Positions 19,326-29,374 of a stretch of DNA of 64,000 nt are shown piece after piece. This DNA is from Vairimorpha ceranae. Its lineage: Eukaryota; Microsporidia; Nosematidae. Numbering within the stretch: position 1 is the first letter of the stretch; every line of letters begins with the position of its first letter. The DNA lies in contig NW_020169299.1 of NCBI RefSeq assembly GCF_000988165.1, positions 93,558 to 157,557 on the forward strand. Reading direction: 5' to 3'. The notes beneath the pieces are model-generated. The model had not been told where the DNA came from. It searched no databases and worked only from the letters and a program-made list of their open reading frames with translations. The position numbers and the translations under genes were made by a program.

Positions 19326-20309
19326 ATGAGCTATAGGGTTGGTATTAATGGTTTTGGAAGAATTGGTAAAATTGTTTTTAAAATTTTACGAGAAAGAGGA
19401 ATTGAAGTACCATTAGTAAATGATCCTTTCTTAGATACTTCATATATGTACTATCTTTTAAAATATGATACAGTATATGGAACTGATTGTAAGGTTGAAA
19501 TGAAAAATAATAAATTAATATATTACGGTAAAGAGACCGAATTATCAACTGCAAAATGTCCATCTGAAATCCAATGGAAAAAATATAATGTTGATTATGT
19601 TATTGAATGTACAGGAGTTTTTAAAACAATAAAGGATTGTGAACTTCACAAGGAAGTAAAAAGTGTGATTATATCAGCACCAAGTGATGATGCACCAATG
19701 TTTGTTTATGGCGTAAACCATGAAAAATATAACGGAGAAAAGATTATTAGCAATGCTAGCTGTACAACGAACTGTTTAGCACCCTTAGCAAATATTATTA
19801 ATAATCACTTTGGTATTGAAGAAGGATTGATGACTACTGTTCATTCTGCAACTGCCACACAAAAGATAGTCGATGGCATAACAAAAAAGTATAAGAGAGA
19901 TGGGCGTAGTGGAATGCAAAATATTATTCCAGCTTCTACTGGTGCAGCAAAATCAGTAGGAAAAGTTATTCCAGAATTGAACCAGAAATTAAATGGCATG
20001 GCTATGCGTGTTCCTATATTGGACGTGAGTGTAGTCGATTTGACAGTCAGGTTAAGGGAATCAACCAGTCTTGAAAATATTAAATCGGTTTTATGCGAAG
20101 AAAGTAAAAAAATGCCGAATATTATTGGAGTAACAGAGGATGATGTAGTAAGCTCTGATTTTATTAAAGATCCAAGAAGTTGTATTTTTGACTTTAAAGC
20201 GAGCATGGAAATGGGAGATAAATTTTTTAAATTAATAGCTTGGTATGATAATGAATACGGTTATGCTTCCAGGATTGCTGATCTTGTTGATTATGTTTCT
20301 AAAAAATAA
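19326..20309 (+). CDS. GAPDH: Glyceraldehyde-3-phosphate dehydrogenase
   Basis: This glycolytic enzyme converts glyceraldehyde-3-phosphate, NAD+ and phosphate to 1,3-bisphosphoglycerate. The Rossmann start VGINGFGRIGK is at residues 5-15, and the catalytic cysteine C146 lies in SNASCTTNCLAPLA. The partner histidine lies in TTVHSATATQK, and the phosphate-binding segment is GAAKSVGKVIPELN. The C-terminal WYDNEYGYASR block is intact. The length of 327 is normal for cytosolic GapC. Its start context is TTACCTAATTTT rather than CCC, so this highly expressed gene departs slightly from the window's usual signal. It is divergent from the membrane-protein gene. Confidence 0.98.
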   Translation: MSYRVGINGFGRIGKIVFKILRERGIEVPLVNDPFLDTSYMYYLLKYDTVYGTDCKVEMKNNKLIYYGKETELSTAKCPSEIQWKKYNVDYVIECTGVFKTIKDCELHKEVKSVIISAPSDDAPMFVYGVNHEKYNGEKIISNASCTTNCLAPLANIINNHFGIEEGLMTTVHSATATQKIVDGITKKYKRDGRSGMQNIIPASTGAAKSVGKVIPELNQKLNGMAMRVPILDVSVVDLTVRLRESTSLENIKSVLCEESKKMPNIIGVTEDDVVSSDFIKDPRSCIFDFKASMEMGDKFFKLIAWYDNEYGYASRIADLVDYVSKK

Positions 20310-20894
20310 ATTATTTTATTTTTAAGTGTAATAGTCATGCCATCTTTTTACACTCTTTAAATAGAAAGTTTTAAACTTTATTGTAAATTAAATTTCAATA
20401 CATTAAATTTACTTTAAAGTTAAATAATTTCTTTATTTTTATATTTAATTGTAATTTAATTTTTAAAGCTGCGCAAGATTAATCTATAAATATATTTAAA
20501 TTATTTTTCGATAGACATTGATTTTTTTTGAACTTTTAAATACAAAACAGAAGAAATTGTTTTTTGAATATTTCTATCTTAATAGTTGGAAGAAGTTTGC
20601 TTAACAAAATTATATAAATTTAAATCAGAGGAAATAAAATTCTAATTAATGGCAAACAAAGACCATTTAATTACAAAAAACAGATTTATTAATTTTTTTA
20701 AATTGTATTTCAATAAATTTTATAATTTTAAGAGCATGTCACAAAAGTATATTCTGATTGTTAAACACATCAAAAAATTACTAAGATCTTCATTTTTTAC
20801 ACAAATTTATAAATCTAAAATGTAAGTTTTGCTTTAGTATTTTTTTTGTTTATAAAAATTTTACTGCATAAATCCTCCATTAAAAGTTAGCCCT
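20310..20894. other. AT-rich intergenic tract
   Basis: This is the 3' flank of GAPDH and the 5' flank of the Sec3-like gene. No ORF, RNA gene or repeat was seen. AGCCCT stands immediately before the next ATG. Confidence 0.5.
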
Positions 20895-22340
20895 ATGGAA
20901 AAAGAAATTGATGATCTCTTTTTAAATGACAATGACACAGGCTACACGGACAAAACAATACAAAACCTTGAAAACTCTGTTCATAAATTCGAGTCTTTAT
21001 CGTCTTACTTTAATTTAATAAAAGATAAAATATCTAACATAGATATAAATGCTGAATTATACAATGTAAAATTAGAAAGACTTGCAAATGAAATGAAAGA
21101 TATTGAAGATAAAAATACAAAACTTGAAAATGAAATATTATACCAGACATCCATTTATGAAACCTTAAAAGATTTACTTATTAAATTAGAAATAAAAGAA
21201 GAACATTTTATAAATCTTGAAACCGAGTCTTTTACAGGTGAAGGACTAATAAAAATTGAAGAAGCAGTAGAGGCCTTAGAAAACTTTTTTGTAACAGATT
21301 TTACCATACGTGTTGTAACAGAAAAACAACAACGTGTTAATGCAACACTTATTATGTTTTATAATAGATTTATTAATTTTATAAGTAATTTGTTAAAAAA
21401 TGATAAAAGCACTGAAGATTTTAAAGTTCATAGCGAATTATATCAAAAATTAGAAAGATATAAATATTTGTATAAAATGTCTGAAAGATACGATAAAATA
21501 TATGCGAAATTATGCAATTTATACGTAGATCATGCGAGAATTAAATATGAGAGAGAGTTGGTTTTATACCTTAAAAAATTGTACGGTTTAAATATTGAAT
21601 CTACAACAAAAAGTAATCTTGAACAGTCTGTACAGACAGTCCTAGAAACTTATCAATACATTTTAAAAGTAGAAAATAATTTTTTGTGTTCTATGAACAT
21701 AAAGACAGATCTTGAAAATATTTTTACAAAGGAAAATCAGATGATTTATAATTTTTTTAAAGATTTATACAATAAATATAATATTGAAATAATTTGTTAT
21801 CTTAATAACAATATAAAAGACACATCAAAAGATATCGAATTGTATAAAAAGTTCCAAGATGAGTTGATAATTTTGGTGGGTAAATTAAAAAAGAACTTTT
21901 TACAAAATGAAGCAGAGCTAAAAGATGCAGAAAAAGGAGTTGAAAGATTTGAAAAATATGTTAAATTAAGCGACATGGAAGATTTCAATAATACTTTGCT
22001 TAGAATTAATACTTCTAGAATAAAAAGAAATCTTGATAAGGCAGATATTTTTAATGTTATAGCGATAAAAAGACTTTTTGATAAATTACAAGATATTTAC
22101 GAATGTAATTGTGAAGAATATCACGACGCTATAAAAGAATCTGATAAAAAATTGGAAAAAACAGTGATAGATTATGTTTTTGAAGATGGAGATGAAATAG
22201 AACAGATTAAAAAAATTCAAACAAACATTAAAGGCACAAAAATTTTTGTGAAAAAAATCAAATCTCAGATTTTTGATATCATTAAAAGTAACTTAAAAGA
22301 CGACAAGAAAAAGCTTGCAAAAGATATTTTATTAGAGTGA
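20895..22340 (+). CDS. SEC3: Sec3-like exocyst subunit
   Basis: The 481-residue product is helical throughout. Residues about 25-90 form coiled coils. The following region (FTGEGLIKIEEAVEALENFF, VTEKQQRVNATLIMFYNRFINFI, then HSELYQKLERYKYLYKMSERYDKIYAKLCNLYVDH) follows the order and spacing of the Sec3/EXOC1 helical-bundle domain. That domain helps tether secretory vesicles at the plasma membrane. The N-terminal PIP2-binding PH domain of yeast Sec3 is missing and the protein is about a third the size, as expected for a reduced genome. AGCCCT directly precedes the ATG. Another rod-like tethering subunit is the main alternative. Confidence 0.5.
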   Translation: MEKEIDDLFLNDNDTGYTDKTIQNLENSVHKFESLSSYFNLIKDKISNIDINAELYNVKLERLANEMKDIEDKNTKLENEILYQTSIYETLKDLLIKLEIKEEHFINLETESFTGEGLIKIEEAVEALENFFVTDFTIRVVTEKQQRVNATLIMFYNRFINFISNLLKNDKSTEDFKVHSELYQKLERYKYLYKMSERYDKIYAKLCNLYVDHARIKYERELVLYLKKLYGLNIESTTKSNLEQSVQTVLETYQYILKVENNFLCSMNIKTDLENIFTKENQMIYNFFKDLYNKYNIEIICYLNNNIKDTSKDIELYKKFQDELIILVGKLKKNFLQNEAELKDAEKGVERFEKYVKLSDMEDFNNTLLRINTSRIKRNLDKADIFNVIAIKRLFDKLQDIYECNCEEYHDAIKESDKKLEKTVIDYVFEDGDEIEQIKKIQTNIKGTKIFVKKIKSQIFDIIKSNLKDDKKKLAKDILLE

Positions 22341-23157
22341 TAATATCTTAATATGCTTTAGGAATCTATATAATAATCTTCTAGTGTTTACGATTATTTA
22401 CATACAAGAAATATTTTATACTTTATTAAATATTTACTTAAGTCTTTTGGTCTCTAATGTTCTACGCTATAGAAAAAACTCTAAAGAGTATGTTGTTTTT
22501 TTTAATTGTTTTTAACATAAATTTTTAGAGTGTATTTTTAATCATTAATATCTTATCATTATAAAAAGTTAGAGTGAATTAATTTTTTTTTAAGAAAAAG
22601 TAAAAAGTGTTTTTCCTATTGTATTTCAAATAAATAAAAAATAGATTTTGATGCCTGAAAAATGCTAAAAAATTTTATTAATTTATGCACATAATAAAAA
22701 CATACTTTCACTTGTTTATTAATAAAAAACCTTGTAAAAATTAATGTAAATGATATATTAAATTTTAATATTTAAGCTTTTATCGATGTTTAAAAACATT
22801 CATATTACGCAATTAGTAATAAAAAGAATGTCCGCTTTCATTCTAAAAAACAACTTTATAAAAATAAATTAAAAGTCTTCTTTTCTTATCTCTCATGACC
22901 CTTGATTATAAAAATTTTATTGTTTGTTTGACAGCAATCATATAATCATTTAAACCAACAAATTGAAATGCTCGACACGTGGACATATCGCAAATAGAAA
23001 TAAGATTAGTTTTATTATTATTCTTGTTAAAATCTTATTTTTCAAGTAACAATATTTTTTTTTTGAAAAGAAAAAAATGTTTACATATGCATAGTTTGTT
23101 TTTTTATTTTTATTTTTTTGGCATAAACAATTAATATTTAGTAAACAACAAATTAAA
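22341..23157. other. AT-rich intergenic tract
   Basis: This lies between two co-directional genes. It contains the recurring TTTATGCACA word at 22682-22691 and a GGCATAAAC word about 40 nt before the kinase ATG. A CCC tract near 22896 is not followed by a usable reading frame. Nothing else was seen. Confidence 0.45.
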
Positions 23158-25233
23158 ATGGTTGACTTTAATGAATTACTTTTAAAACTTAAAGATACTC
23201 TAAATAGAGTTACAGGGATTGAAAAAGAAAGTGTAGCGTACAAAATAAGAAAAATAGAGGAACTTCTTAATGATATTGATAATAACTTTAATATTTCTAC
23301 AAGTAAATTAGTTTCTGCTAAACACCTAAAAAATAAAATTTTAATACAACAAAATCTTATTAAAGGTTATCAGAAGCTTATTAGAAGTGATCAACGGTTG
23401 TATTTAACACTAAAAGAAAAAATAGATTTTTGTAAATATAAAATATTTACATATGAAAAAACGATTAAAGATGCAAGACCGATTTACGAATCAACATATG
23501 AAAAAATAATAGGAAGTGTAGAATTTAATTTTTTAAAAGTTGAGTTTGATCCTATTTTTGAGATTAAAAATTTATTTTTTTATGTCGATTCGATACTAAA
23601 AATTAAATACAATCTTTTAATAGACGGAAAGAGTGTACAAGTAAATTTTGAACATGCGTCAGAATTAGAGATTATGCTTATTGGTAAAACTGACACAATT
23701 TTAGGGTACATTTTAATTCCATGCGATTTTTTTATTGATAAAGAAAATTTCTTTGTTGACATAGATTTCGAGAATTTTAATTATGTTTGCACAAAAATAT
23801 CATTTAAAAAAGAACTAAGATTGATTAGGAAAAATGCGGGAGTAGTGTGTATTTATAATATAGGACATGGACTTGAAGTACTTACATCTTATTATCCCAA
23901 AATTTGTGGTGTATGTCAAATGTTTATGCCAATTTTTACAAAGCATTACAGGTGTTTTAGATGTAAATTTTCTTGCCATAAAAAATGTTCAGATATAATA
24001 TTTTTTAAATGTAAAAGAGGTCTATTTGAACTTGAAAAGCGTTGGCATAATAATTATGGAATTGCGCATATTTTACATGAAAAAAAATTAAGTGGATTTA
24101 GATATTGTAATCATTGTGGGGAACGTATAACAAAAGATACTTTTTTATGCTGCGAAAGATGTGATAATGTTTTTCATATTGATTGTAAAGATTTGTGTTT
24201 TGATTCTTGCCAGATGGATATGAATTTAAGAACTTTAATGGCTAATTTTTTTCCTAAACAATTACAAAGAAGTTTTAATGATCAAAAGTATAACATTAGT
24301 AATTTTGAGTTAATAAGAACGTTAGGAAAAGGGAATTTTGGTAAAGTAATATTGGCACAAAATATTAAAGAAGAAAAATTAGTAGCGCTTAAGATTCTTA
24401 GAAAGGATAGTATTTCATGTGCGAGTGAAGCAAAATATCTTGATGTAGAAAGAAGAATTTTAAAAACAGCCACACAGTGTTCTCATCCTTTTTTAATGCA
24501 AATGTATTATTGTTTTCAAGATAACAAAAATATTTATTTTGCACTTGAATACTTGCCTGGTGGTGATTTATTTTACCACACGTTAAAAGTAAATTTTACA
24601 CAAAATAACTTGAAATTATTCGCATGTGAAATATTTTTAGGGCTTGAATTTTTGCACAAAAATGAAATTGCTTACAGAGATTTGAAGTTAAACAATATAT
24701 TATTAACATCTTTTGGGCACATTAAATTATGTGACTTCGGTTTGTGCAAAGAAAACTTATCGTCTTCTGATTATACCTACACTTTTTGTGGTACTTTAGA
24801 TACAATTGCCCCTGAAATAATTAAAAATGAAGGATATACAAATGCAGTAGATTTATGGTCTTATGGCATTGTTTTGTACCAACTAAATACTAAATCACCA
24901 CCATTTACCGGGACTACAAATCGTGATATTTGTTGGTCAATTATCTATTCAGAACCTGAATATGATGTACCAATGCCTGAGGATCTTAAAGATTTAATAA
25001 AAAAATTATTAGTGAAAGATCCGAAAAAGAGATTAAATTTAAAAGGAGTAAAATCACACAAATATTTTCATGGAGTAAATTGGAATGACGTTTTTAATTT
25101 AAAAATAGCTACAGATTTTAAACCTGAAAATTATACATCTAATTTTGATGTAGAGTTTGCATCAGATTTACATATTAAATCTGAAGGAAATGATGAATAT
25201 AGATATGATGAATTTTTTGAGAATTTTAAATAA
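23158..25233 (+). CDS. PKC1: Protein kinase C (Pkc1-type AGC kinase)
   Basis: This is a cell-integrity kinase of the fungal Pkc1/animal PKN-PKC group. Order: helical HR1-like segment (1-110), C2-like beta domain (about 120-225), two C1 zinc domains (about 237-284 and 304-351, each with the H-C-C-C-C-H-C-C pattern), then the kinase domain from 383 (LGKGNFGKV loop; lysine K412; YRDLKLNN; DFG; FCGTLDTIAPEI). The AGC tail ends YDEFFENFK, a hydrophobic-motif remnant without the usual phosphorylatable residue after the last Phe. The length of 691 is about 60% of yeast Pkc1, with one HR1 unit rather than two likely. No CCC tract precedes the ATG, so its expression may be controlled differently. Confidence 0.92.
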   Translation: MVDFNELLLKLKDTLNRVTGIEKESVAYKIRKIEELLNDIDNNFNISTSKLVSAKHLKNKILIQQNLIKGYQKLIRSDQRLYLTLKEKIDFCKYKIFTYEKTIKDARPIYESTYEKIIGSVEFNFLKVEFDPIFEIKNLFFYVDSILKIKYNLLIDGKSVQVNFEHASELEIMLIGKTDTILGYILIPCDFFIDKENFFVDIDFENFNYVCTKISFKKELRLIRKNAGVVCIYNIGHGLEVLTSYYPKICGVCQMFMPIFTKHYRCFRCKFSCHKKCSDIIFFKCKRGLFELEKRWHNNYGIAHILHEKKLSGFRYCNHCGERITKDTFLCCERCDNVFHIDCKDLCFDSCQMDMNLRTLMANFFPKQLQRSFNDQKYNISNFELIRTLGKGNFGKVILAQNIKEEKLVALKILRKDSISCASEAKYLDVERRILKTATQCSHPFLMQMYYCFQDNKNIYFALEYLPGGDLFYHTLKVNFTQNNLKLFACEIFLGLEFLHKNEIAYRDLKLNNILLTSFGHIKLCDFGLCKENLSSSDYTYTFCGTLDTIAPEIIKNEGYTNAVDLWSYGIVLYQLNTKSPPFTGTTNRDICWSIIYSEPEYDVPMPEDLKDLIKKLLVKDPKKRLNLKGVKSHKYFHGVNWNDVFNLKIATDFKPENYTSNFDVEFASDLHIKSEGNDEYRYDEFFENFK

Positions 25234-25784
25234 CATCTAACGTGACATTTATAAATGAGAAGTAATTTATACGTTTGTTGTTATTTTAGTATTTGATTGT
25301 AAAAATGTAAATAAATATTTATAAAATTAGATTTTTTAACTAAATACATTGTAGTTAAACTTTAATATAAATTTTATATAATTATTGTAATTGATTTACC
25401 TTAACATAAATAAAAATTGTTTTGTTTAATTTATGCAATGCATAAACGAAGAACTTATATAAATTTTTGTTTCATAGATGCACTTTTTAAATTAATAATT
25501 GTATTTAAATTGTGTCACGATTTATTAAATACAAGTTTAATATTATATTTATTTTAAGATCAAATTTCCATAATTTTTTGAAGATAGGCAAGGAATGAGA
25601 GGAGCAGCCCTTTGAAAATAAATAAAAGTATTAACACTATCGCGGAATATTACACACTTTTTGATCAAAAATAATAATTATAAATAAATACGACGTTTAA
25701 ATTATATGAATTATAAGTACATTATGCATAACTGTTTTAAAAATTTTTATTTACAGAACACTAATACTAACTTATTCTTGTTAT
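25234..25784. other. Convergent intergenic tract
   Basis: This lies between the 3' ends of the kinase and the RING gene. It contains the palindrome TTTATGCAATGCATAAA near 25431-25450. A short patch at 25585-25660 has more G/C (GGCAAGGAATGAGAGGAGCA) without a reading frame. Nothing can be assigned. Confidence 0.4.
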
Positions 25785-26606
25785 TTATACTTCATCATAA
25801 TTTTTATTTGTATATCTACAATAGGGACATCTTGAAGATTGTTCACACAGCCATTTATCTACACACTTTTGATGAAAATAGTGACCACAGAATAATATTC
25901 TTAAATCTTCTTCATCTTCATAAAATTCAAAACAAATAAGACACGAGTCACTATTTTTTTCTTTAATATCTTTATATTTCATTATCTTAAATCTTTCTAG
26001 TTCTATTTCTGTTATTATTGGATTGACAGTAGAATACATTCCACATATTAAAAATAACATACTAATCATGCATAAAAATATTATTGATAGACATGTATAG
26101 ACTCCTAGTCTAGTACTGTATGGTACCATAAACTTTTTGTTATAATTAATTAATATTTCAGATCTATTAAAAATCATCATTTTTATTTCATCGCTTATTT
26201 TATTGTTTAATAAGAAAAAGTTAATATCACCAACGTACAATCCTAATGTAGAATACCATCTCTGAAGGATTTCACATCTTCCTATTTTATCACTTGTAAG
26301 GTAAAATATAGTTTTACAATGTGGAAGAAGAATGTCTATATTTTCTATTGTTATTCCTGTGCCAATAAAAAGACAAATATTTTCACTATCTACATTTAAA
26401 ATATTCTGGTTAGTAAACCTGTCTGATGTTCTAATAAATATTTTATCATCTTTCTTATCTACAAAACAATAATGATAAATTTGAAGTGCAGCTTCTTTAT
26501 TAAGAATACTGTATAGTGTAGTTTTGTTAAGACTTGTAATCGTAGATGTGAAGAATGATGAAGAATTTAGGGACATGAACCATAAAAGATAATTTATTAA
26601 AGACAT
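25785..26606 (-). CDS. Membrane-anchored RING-H2 E3 ubiquitin ligase
   Basis: The 273-residue protein has an N-terminal hydrophobic stretch (signal or anchor, about 1-22), a soluble domain, and a strong membrane span at about residues 168-193 (LSIIFLCMISMLFLICGM). After a short linker comes a RING-H2 finger, CLICFEFYEDEEDLRILFCGHYFHQKCVDKW...CPYC, with all eight zinc ligands in C3H2C3 order. This architecture is that of PA-TM-RING/Goliath-type or ER/endosomal ligases, with the RING in the cytosol. The start has no CCC tract; instead GCATAAACAAAGAA precedes the ATG. Substrates are unknown. Confidence 0.85.
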   Translation of the reverse strand: MSLINYLLWFMSLNSSSFFTSTITSLNKTTLYSILNKEAALQIYHYCFVDKKDDKIFIRTSDRFTNQNILNVDSENICLFIGTGITIENIDILLPHCKTIFYLTSDKIGRCEILQRWYSTLGLYVGDINFFLLNNKISDEIKMMIFNRSEILINYNKKFMVPYSTRLGVYTCLSIIFLCMISMLFLICGMYSTVNPIITEIELERFKIMKYKDIKEKNSDSCLICFEFYEDEEDLRILFCGHYFHQKCVDKWLCEQSSRCPYCRYTNKNYDEV

Positions 26607-27616
26607 TTCTTTGTTTATGCAAAAAATAAATAAATAAAATACATAAACAATAATACAAGAAAATGTTAAATATCAAAAAACAAAATATTATTGAAAATTT
26701 TAAATAAAAACTAAATGTATTTTTAAATAAACAAAAATAAAATATGTAGTTTTGTAAATAATTTTAAGCTATTATTTTATAAAATAGCATAAAATATACC
26801 TTTAGCGCAAAACAGTAAATTATGCATTTTAAAGTTACAAAAAGGTGTTATGCATTTTAAAGCTACACAACATAAAATATGCAATATAAAGCTACACAAC
26901 AGTAAATTATGCATTTTAAAGCTACACAACAGTAATTATGCATTTTAAAGCTACAAAAAGGTGTGTTATGCAGTAATAAGCTAAATGTTTAAGTTTTAAT
27001 AATAAAAATTTTTACATATGTCTTGTACTTGTTTATAAAACTGTTGTGAACTATAAAATTCTTTTATGGTTTCTATGTAAAACGATAACTGAGGTTTCTG
27101 TCAGAATTGTTACTAGAAACATAAGTTTTAATTTTGAAATTTTTTAAGAGCGAAATGTCAAACCATCAATCTTAACCTTATAAAGATAGTCTAAAATCTT
27201 AATAACAATATTAAATTTTAATACCTTTGAAATTTTTTAAATTTTAATTAAAATTTGTTTGTTTCATATTTACAAATTATTTATGCAATTTTTATTTTTT
27301 ATTGTAAATAAACGAAAAAATATACAAATATAAAAAATAGTTTAAAATGACAGATCTTAAGTATGTTTGACTACCAGTGATTAAACCTTACTAATCAGCT
27401 TATAAAAGCCAAGATTTAAGATAATTCGTTTATTTTAACAATAAATAAAAAATAATTTTTAATTTTTAATTTATATTTTAATTTGTAACATTAAATATAC
27501 GTACACTTTGAACATTTTAAAATATTCTAAAATGCACCGTATACATCAAAAAAGTAATTTTAATAATATTTTTTTTTAATATAAAAATAAAAAAGAATAT
27601 AACCCCCAATTAGTAC
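26607..27616. other. Divergent promoter region with minisatellite
   Basis: This separates the RING gene and a secreted-protein gene, transcribed away from each other. It includes the tandem array at about 26820-26965. The rest is AT-rich, with no ORF or RNA gene seen. Confidence 0.5.
26820..26965. repeat. Tandem array of a ~29-bp unit, five imperfect copies
   Basis: Each unit starts TTATGCATTTTAAAG and continues CTACACAACAGTAA or, in the outer copies, TTACAAAAAGGTG/CTACAAAAAGGTGTG. Copies begin near 26820, 26848, 26878, 26907 and 26936. The outer copies share the AAAAAGGTG ending while the inner ones share CACAACA, so two unit types are interleaved. It lies between divergent genes. Confidence 0.9.
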
Positions 27617-28483
27617 ATGATTTTACTTTTTCTTTTTTTTATCAGTATAAAAAGTGCAGGACAAGGCGTTTACTATGGTCAGTTATTCTTGGCTGTTAAA
27701 AAAAATCATAAGAATTTAATTAGAAAAAAACATTCAGCAAATTTTGATGATAAAGAGGAACTTTTGTCTGAACCCCCAAATGTATATTTCATTGATTTTA
27801 ATTCTGGCGAAAATGATGAAGCAAAAGATCAAAAAAATAAAATGCTAAAAGCTGAACATAATTACCTTAATTTTTCAGATAGGGACTTTTTATTTGATTT
27901 TAATGCACTTGAAATTCCCTCGAAAAAAAATGTATTGCGTGCCTCAGAAAATTTATTTTATTTGATAATTGGTAATGAAAGTTTTTCTAAAACATTGCCA
28001 TTTGCGAAATCATTGGTCTTTGACAATCAAAAAAAATATATGAAGTTATTTAAAAGGTACGTAAAAAAGTTTATATTTCATCAAAAGATGCCAAAGCGTA
28101 AAGCTAAATTAGATAACTTTATAAAAGAAATAGCAAATTATTCTAAAAATCTTATTTACAGAATAAGCATTCTTATGAAATATAAGCCCCGTAATGAGGT
28201 TTTTTTAAAATTGTGGAAAGATACATTCAATAGTATTGATCTTAAAGTTACTAAAAACGGTAAAAAAAAAATAATGCAATTATTTCATCCTGATAAATTA
28301 AATAGGTTAAATGAATACATTGACGCTTTTATGGCCGAAAAAATTAAAATGAAGGAAAGAAACAGGATTGATCTTTTGAACAGAGAGGATGATCAAAATA
28401 GTCATTTACATTTAGGACAACATATTGGTACAATTGTATTCGATAGTATAAATGATGCCAATACAGAATTGCTTATTCAATAA
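27617..28483 (+). CDS. Hypothetical secreted protein, Lys-rich
   Basis: No family was recognised. The 288-residue product has a clear signal peptide (MILLFLFFISIKSAG) with a likely cleavage after KSA. The mature protein is polar, Lys-rich and predicted helical, with no further membrane span, no cysteines of note and a neutral end (TELLIQ). AACCCCCAATTAGTAC precedes the ATG. Secretion is supported by the signal peptide; whether it goes to the wall, polar tube or host is unknown. A minisatellite lies in its upstream region. Confidence 0.7.
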   Translation: MILLFLFFISIKSAGQGVYYGQLFLAVKKNHKNLIRKKHSANFDDKEELLSEPPNVYFIDFNSGENDEAKDQKNKMLKAEHNYLNFSDRDFLFDFNALEIPSKKNVLRASENLFYLIIGNESFSKTLPFAKSLVFDNQKKYMKLFKRYVKKFIFHQKMPKRKAKLDNFIKEIANYSKNLIYRISILMKYKPRNEVFLKLWKDTFNSIDLKVTKNGKKKIMQLFHPDKLNRLNEYIDAFMAEKIKMKERNRIDLLNREDDQNSHLHLGQHIGTIVFDSINDANTELLIQ

Positions 28484-28663
28484 ATTTTAGTTTATTGTTA
28501 AAACTTTTAAAATAATTTTTTATAAATGAAAATTATTTTTTTTTATGCAAAAAAATTATTTTTAAGTTTTAACAATAAACATTTACTCATAAAAATTTTA
28601 TATTGCAATATTTAACCTAATTTTATTAAATAAACATTTATGATTTACATTTTAACTTTTGTT

Positions 28664-28675
28664 ATTGTGGTATTA
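28664..28675 (+). promoter_or_regulatory. Half copy of ATTGTGGTAT element
   Basis: ATTGTGGTATTA is identical to the first 12 bases of the copy at 63723 and lies about 110 bp before the full inverted copy at 28782. No CCACATG arm follows. Confidence 0.4.
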
Positions 28676-28781
28676 CAGACTGCAGATCAATAATTTTTTA
28701 AAAAAATTTCTTCTTCTTCTGTGTTTCTGATTGATATAAATAACATAAATATTTATAGTTAAATTTATTAAAATATTTGAC

Positions 28782-28803
28782 ATGTGGTAAATAATACCAC
28801 AAT
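28782..28803 (-). promoter_or_regulatory. Palindromic ATTGTGGTAT...CCACATG element, copy 1
   Basis: On the plus strand it reads ATGTGGTA, AATAA, TACCACAAT, a perfect 7-bp stem TGTGGTA/TACCACA around a 5-nt loop. Read on the minus strand it begins ATTGTGGTATTATT and ends ACCACATG (with the C at 28781), nearly the same as copies at 46402 and 63723. The function is unknown. Confidence 0.6.
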
Positions 28804-29374
28804 TACCAAAGTAAGTTATTTTAATTTATTATGTTTAAAGATTAAGTCTTATTAAAAGAAGTTTAGTGATTACATAAATTTTAACAAAAAATATGTTTTT
28901 TTAAAAATATTACTATCGTACATTCATGTATTTATTTTAACTATAACCTCCAGTTTTATCATGAAAGAATTAAGTAAAATAAACAATGTTATTGTCAATT
29001 ACAATATGTGTTTAAATAAATTTGTAAATGTTTGTATAAATTATTTTCATCTTATTTTTATTACAATAATATAAGTACTATACCCAATATATCCTTTTTT
29101 TTGGTAATTAAAAAGTTAAATTTACTTAAATTTTATTCTATTTAGTACTTTAATATGGTAAGAGTAAATATTATTGTTAAATGAAAACATAACTTTAGTT
29201 TTTAAAAATGTTTTTTGTCAAATACATCGGTGTAACATCTTTGTCAATACACAAAGACACACAGCTATTTTTATAATAATATTATTAAATATTTTTTCAC
29301 TAATACTAAGTTATTTATCTTATTAATATAATATTTACGTTATTAATAATTTATACATTTTTTTATACCCCTGA

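Larger units (their letters stand above)
28484..29374. other. Intergenic tract with palindromic element
   Basis: This AT-rich tract separates two co-directional genes. It holds one full and one half copy of the ATTGTGGTAT element (features at 28782 and 28664). A CCC at about 29082 has no ATG nearby. No gene was seen. Confidence 0.5.

Noticed and set aside
25706..25939. 77-codon plus-strand frame
   Set aside because: It overlaps the RING-H2 coding region in the opposite strand and has no start signal.
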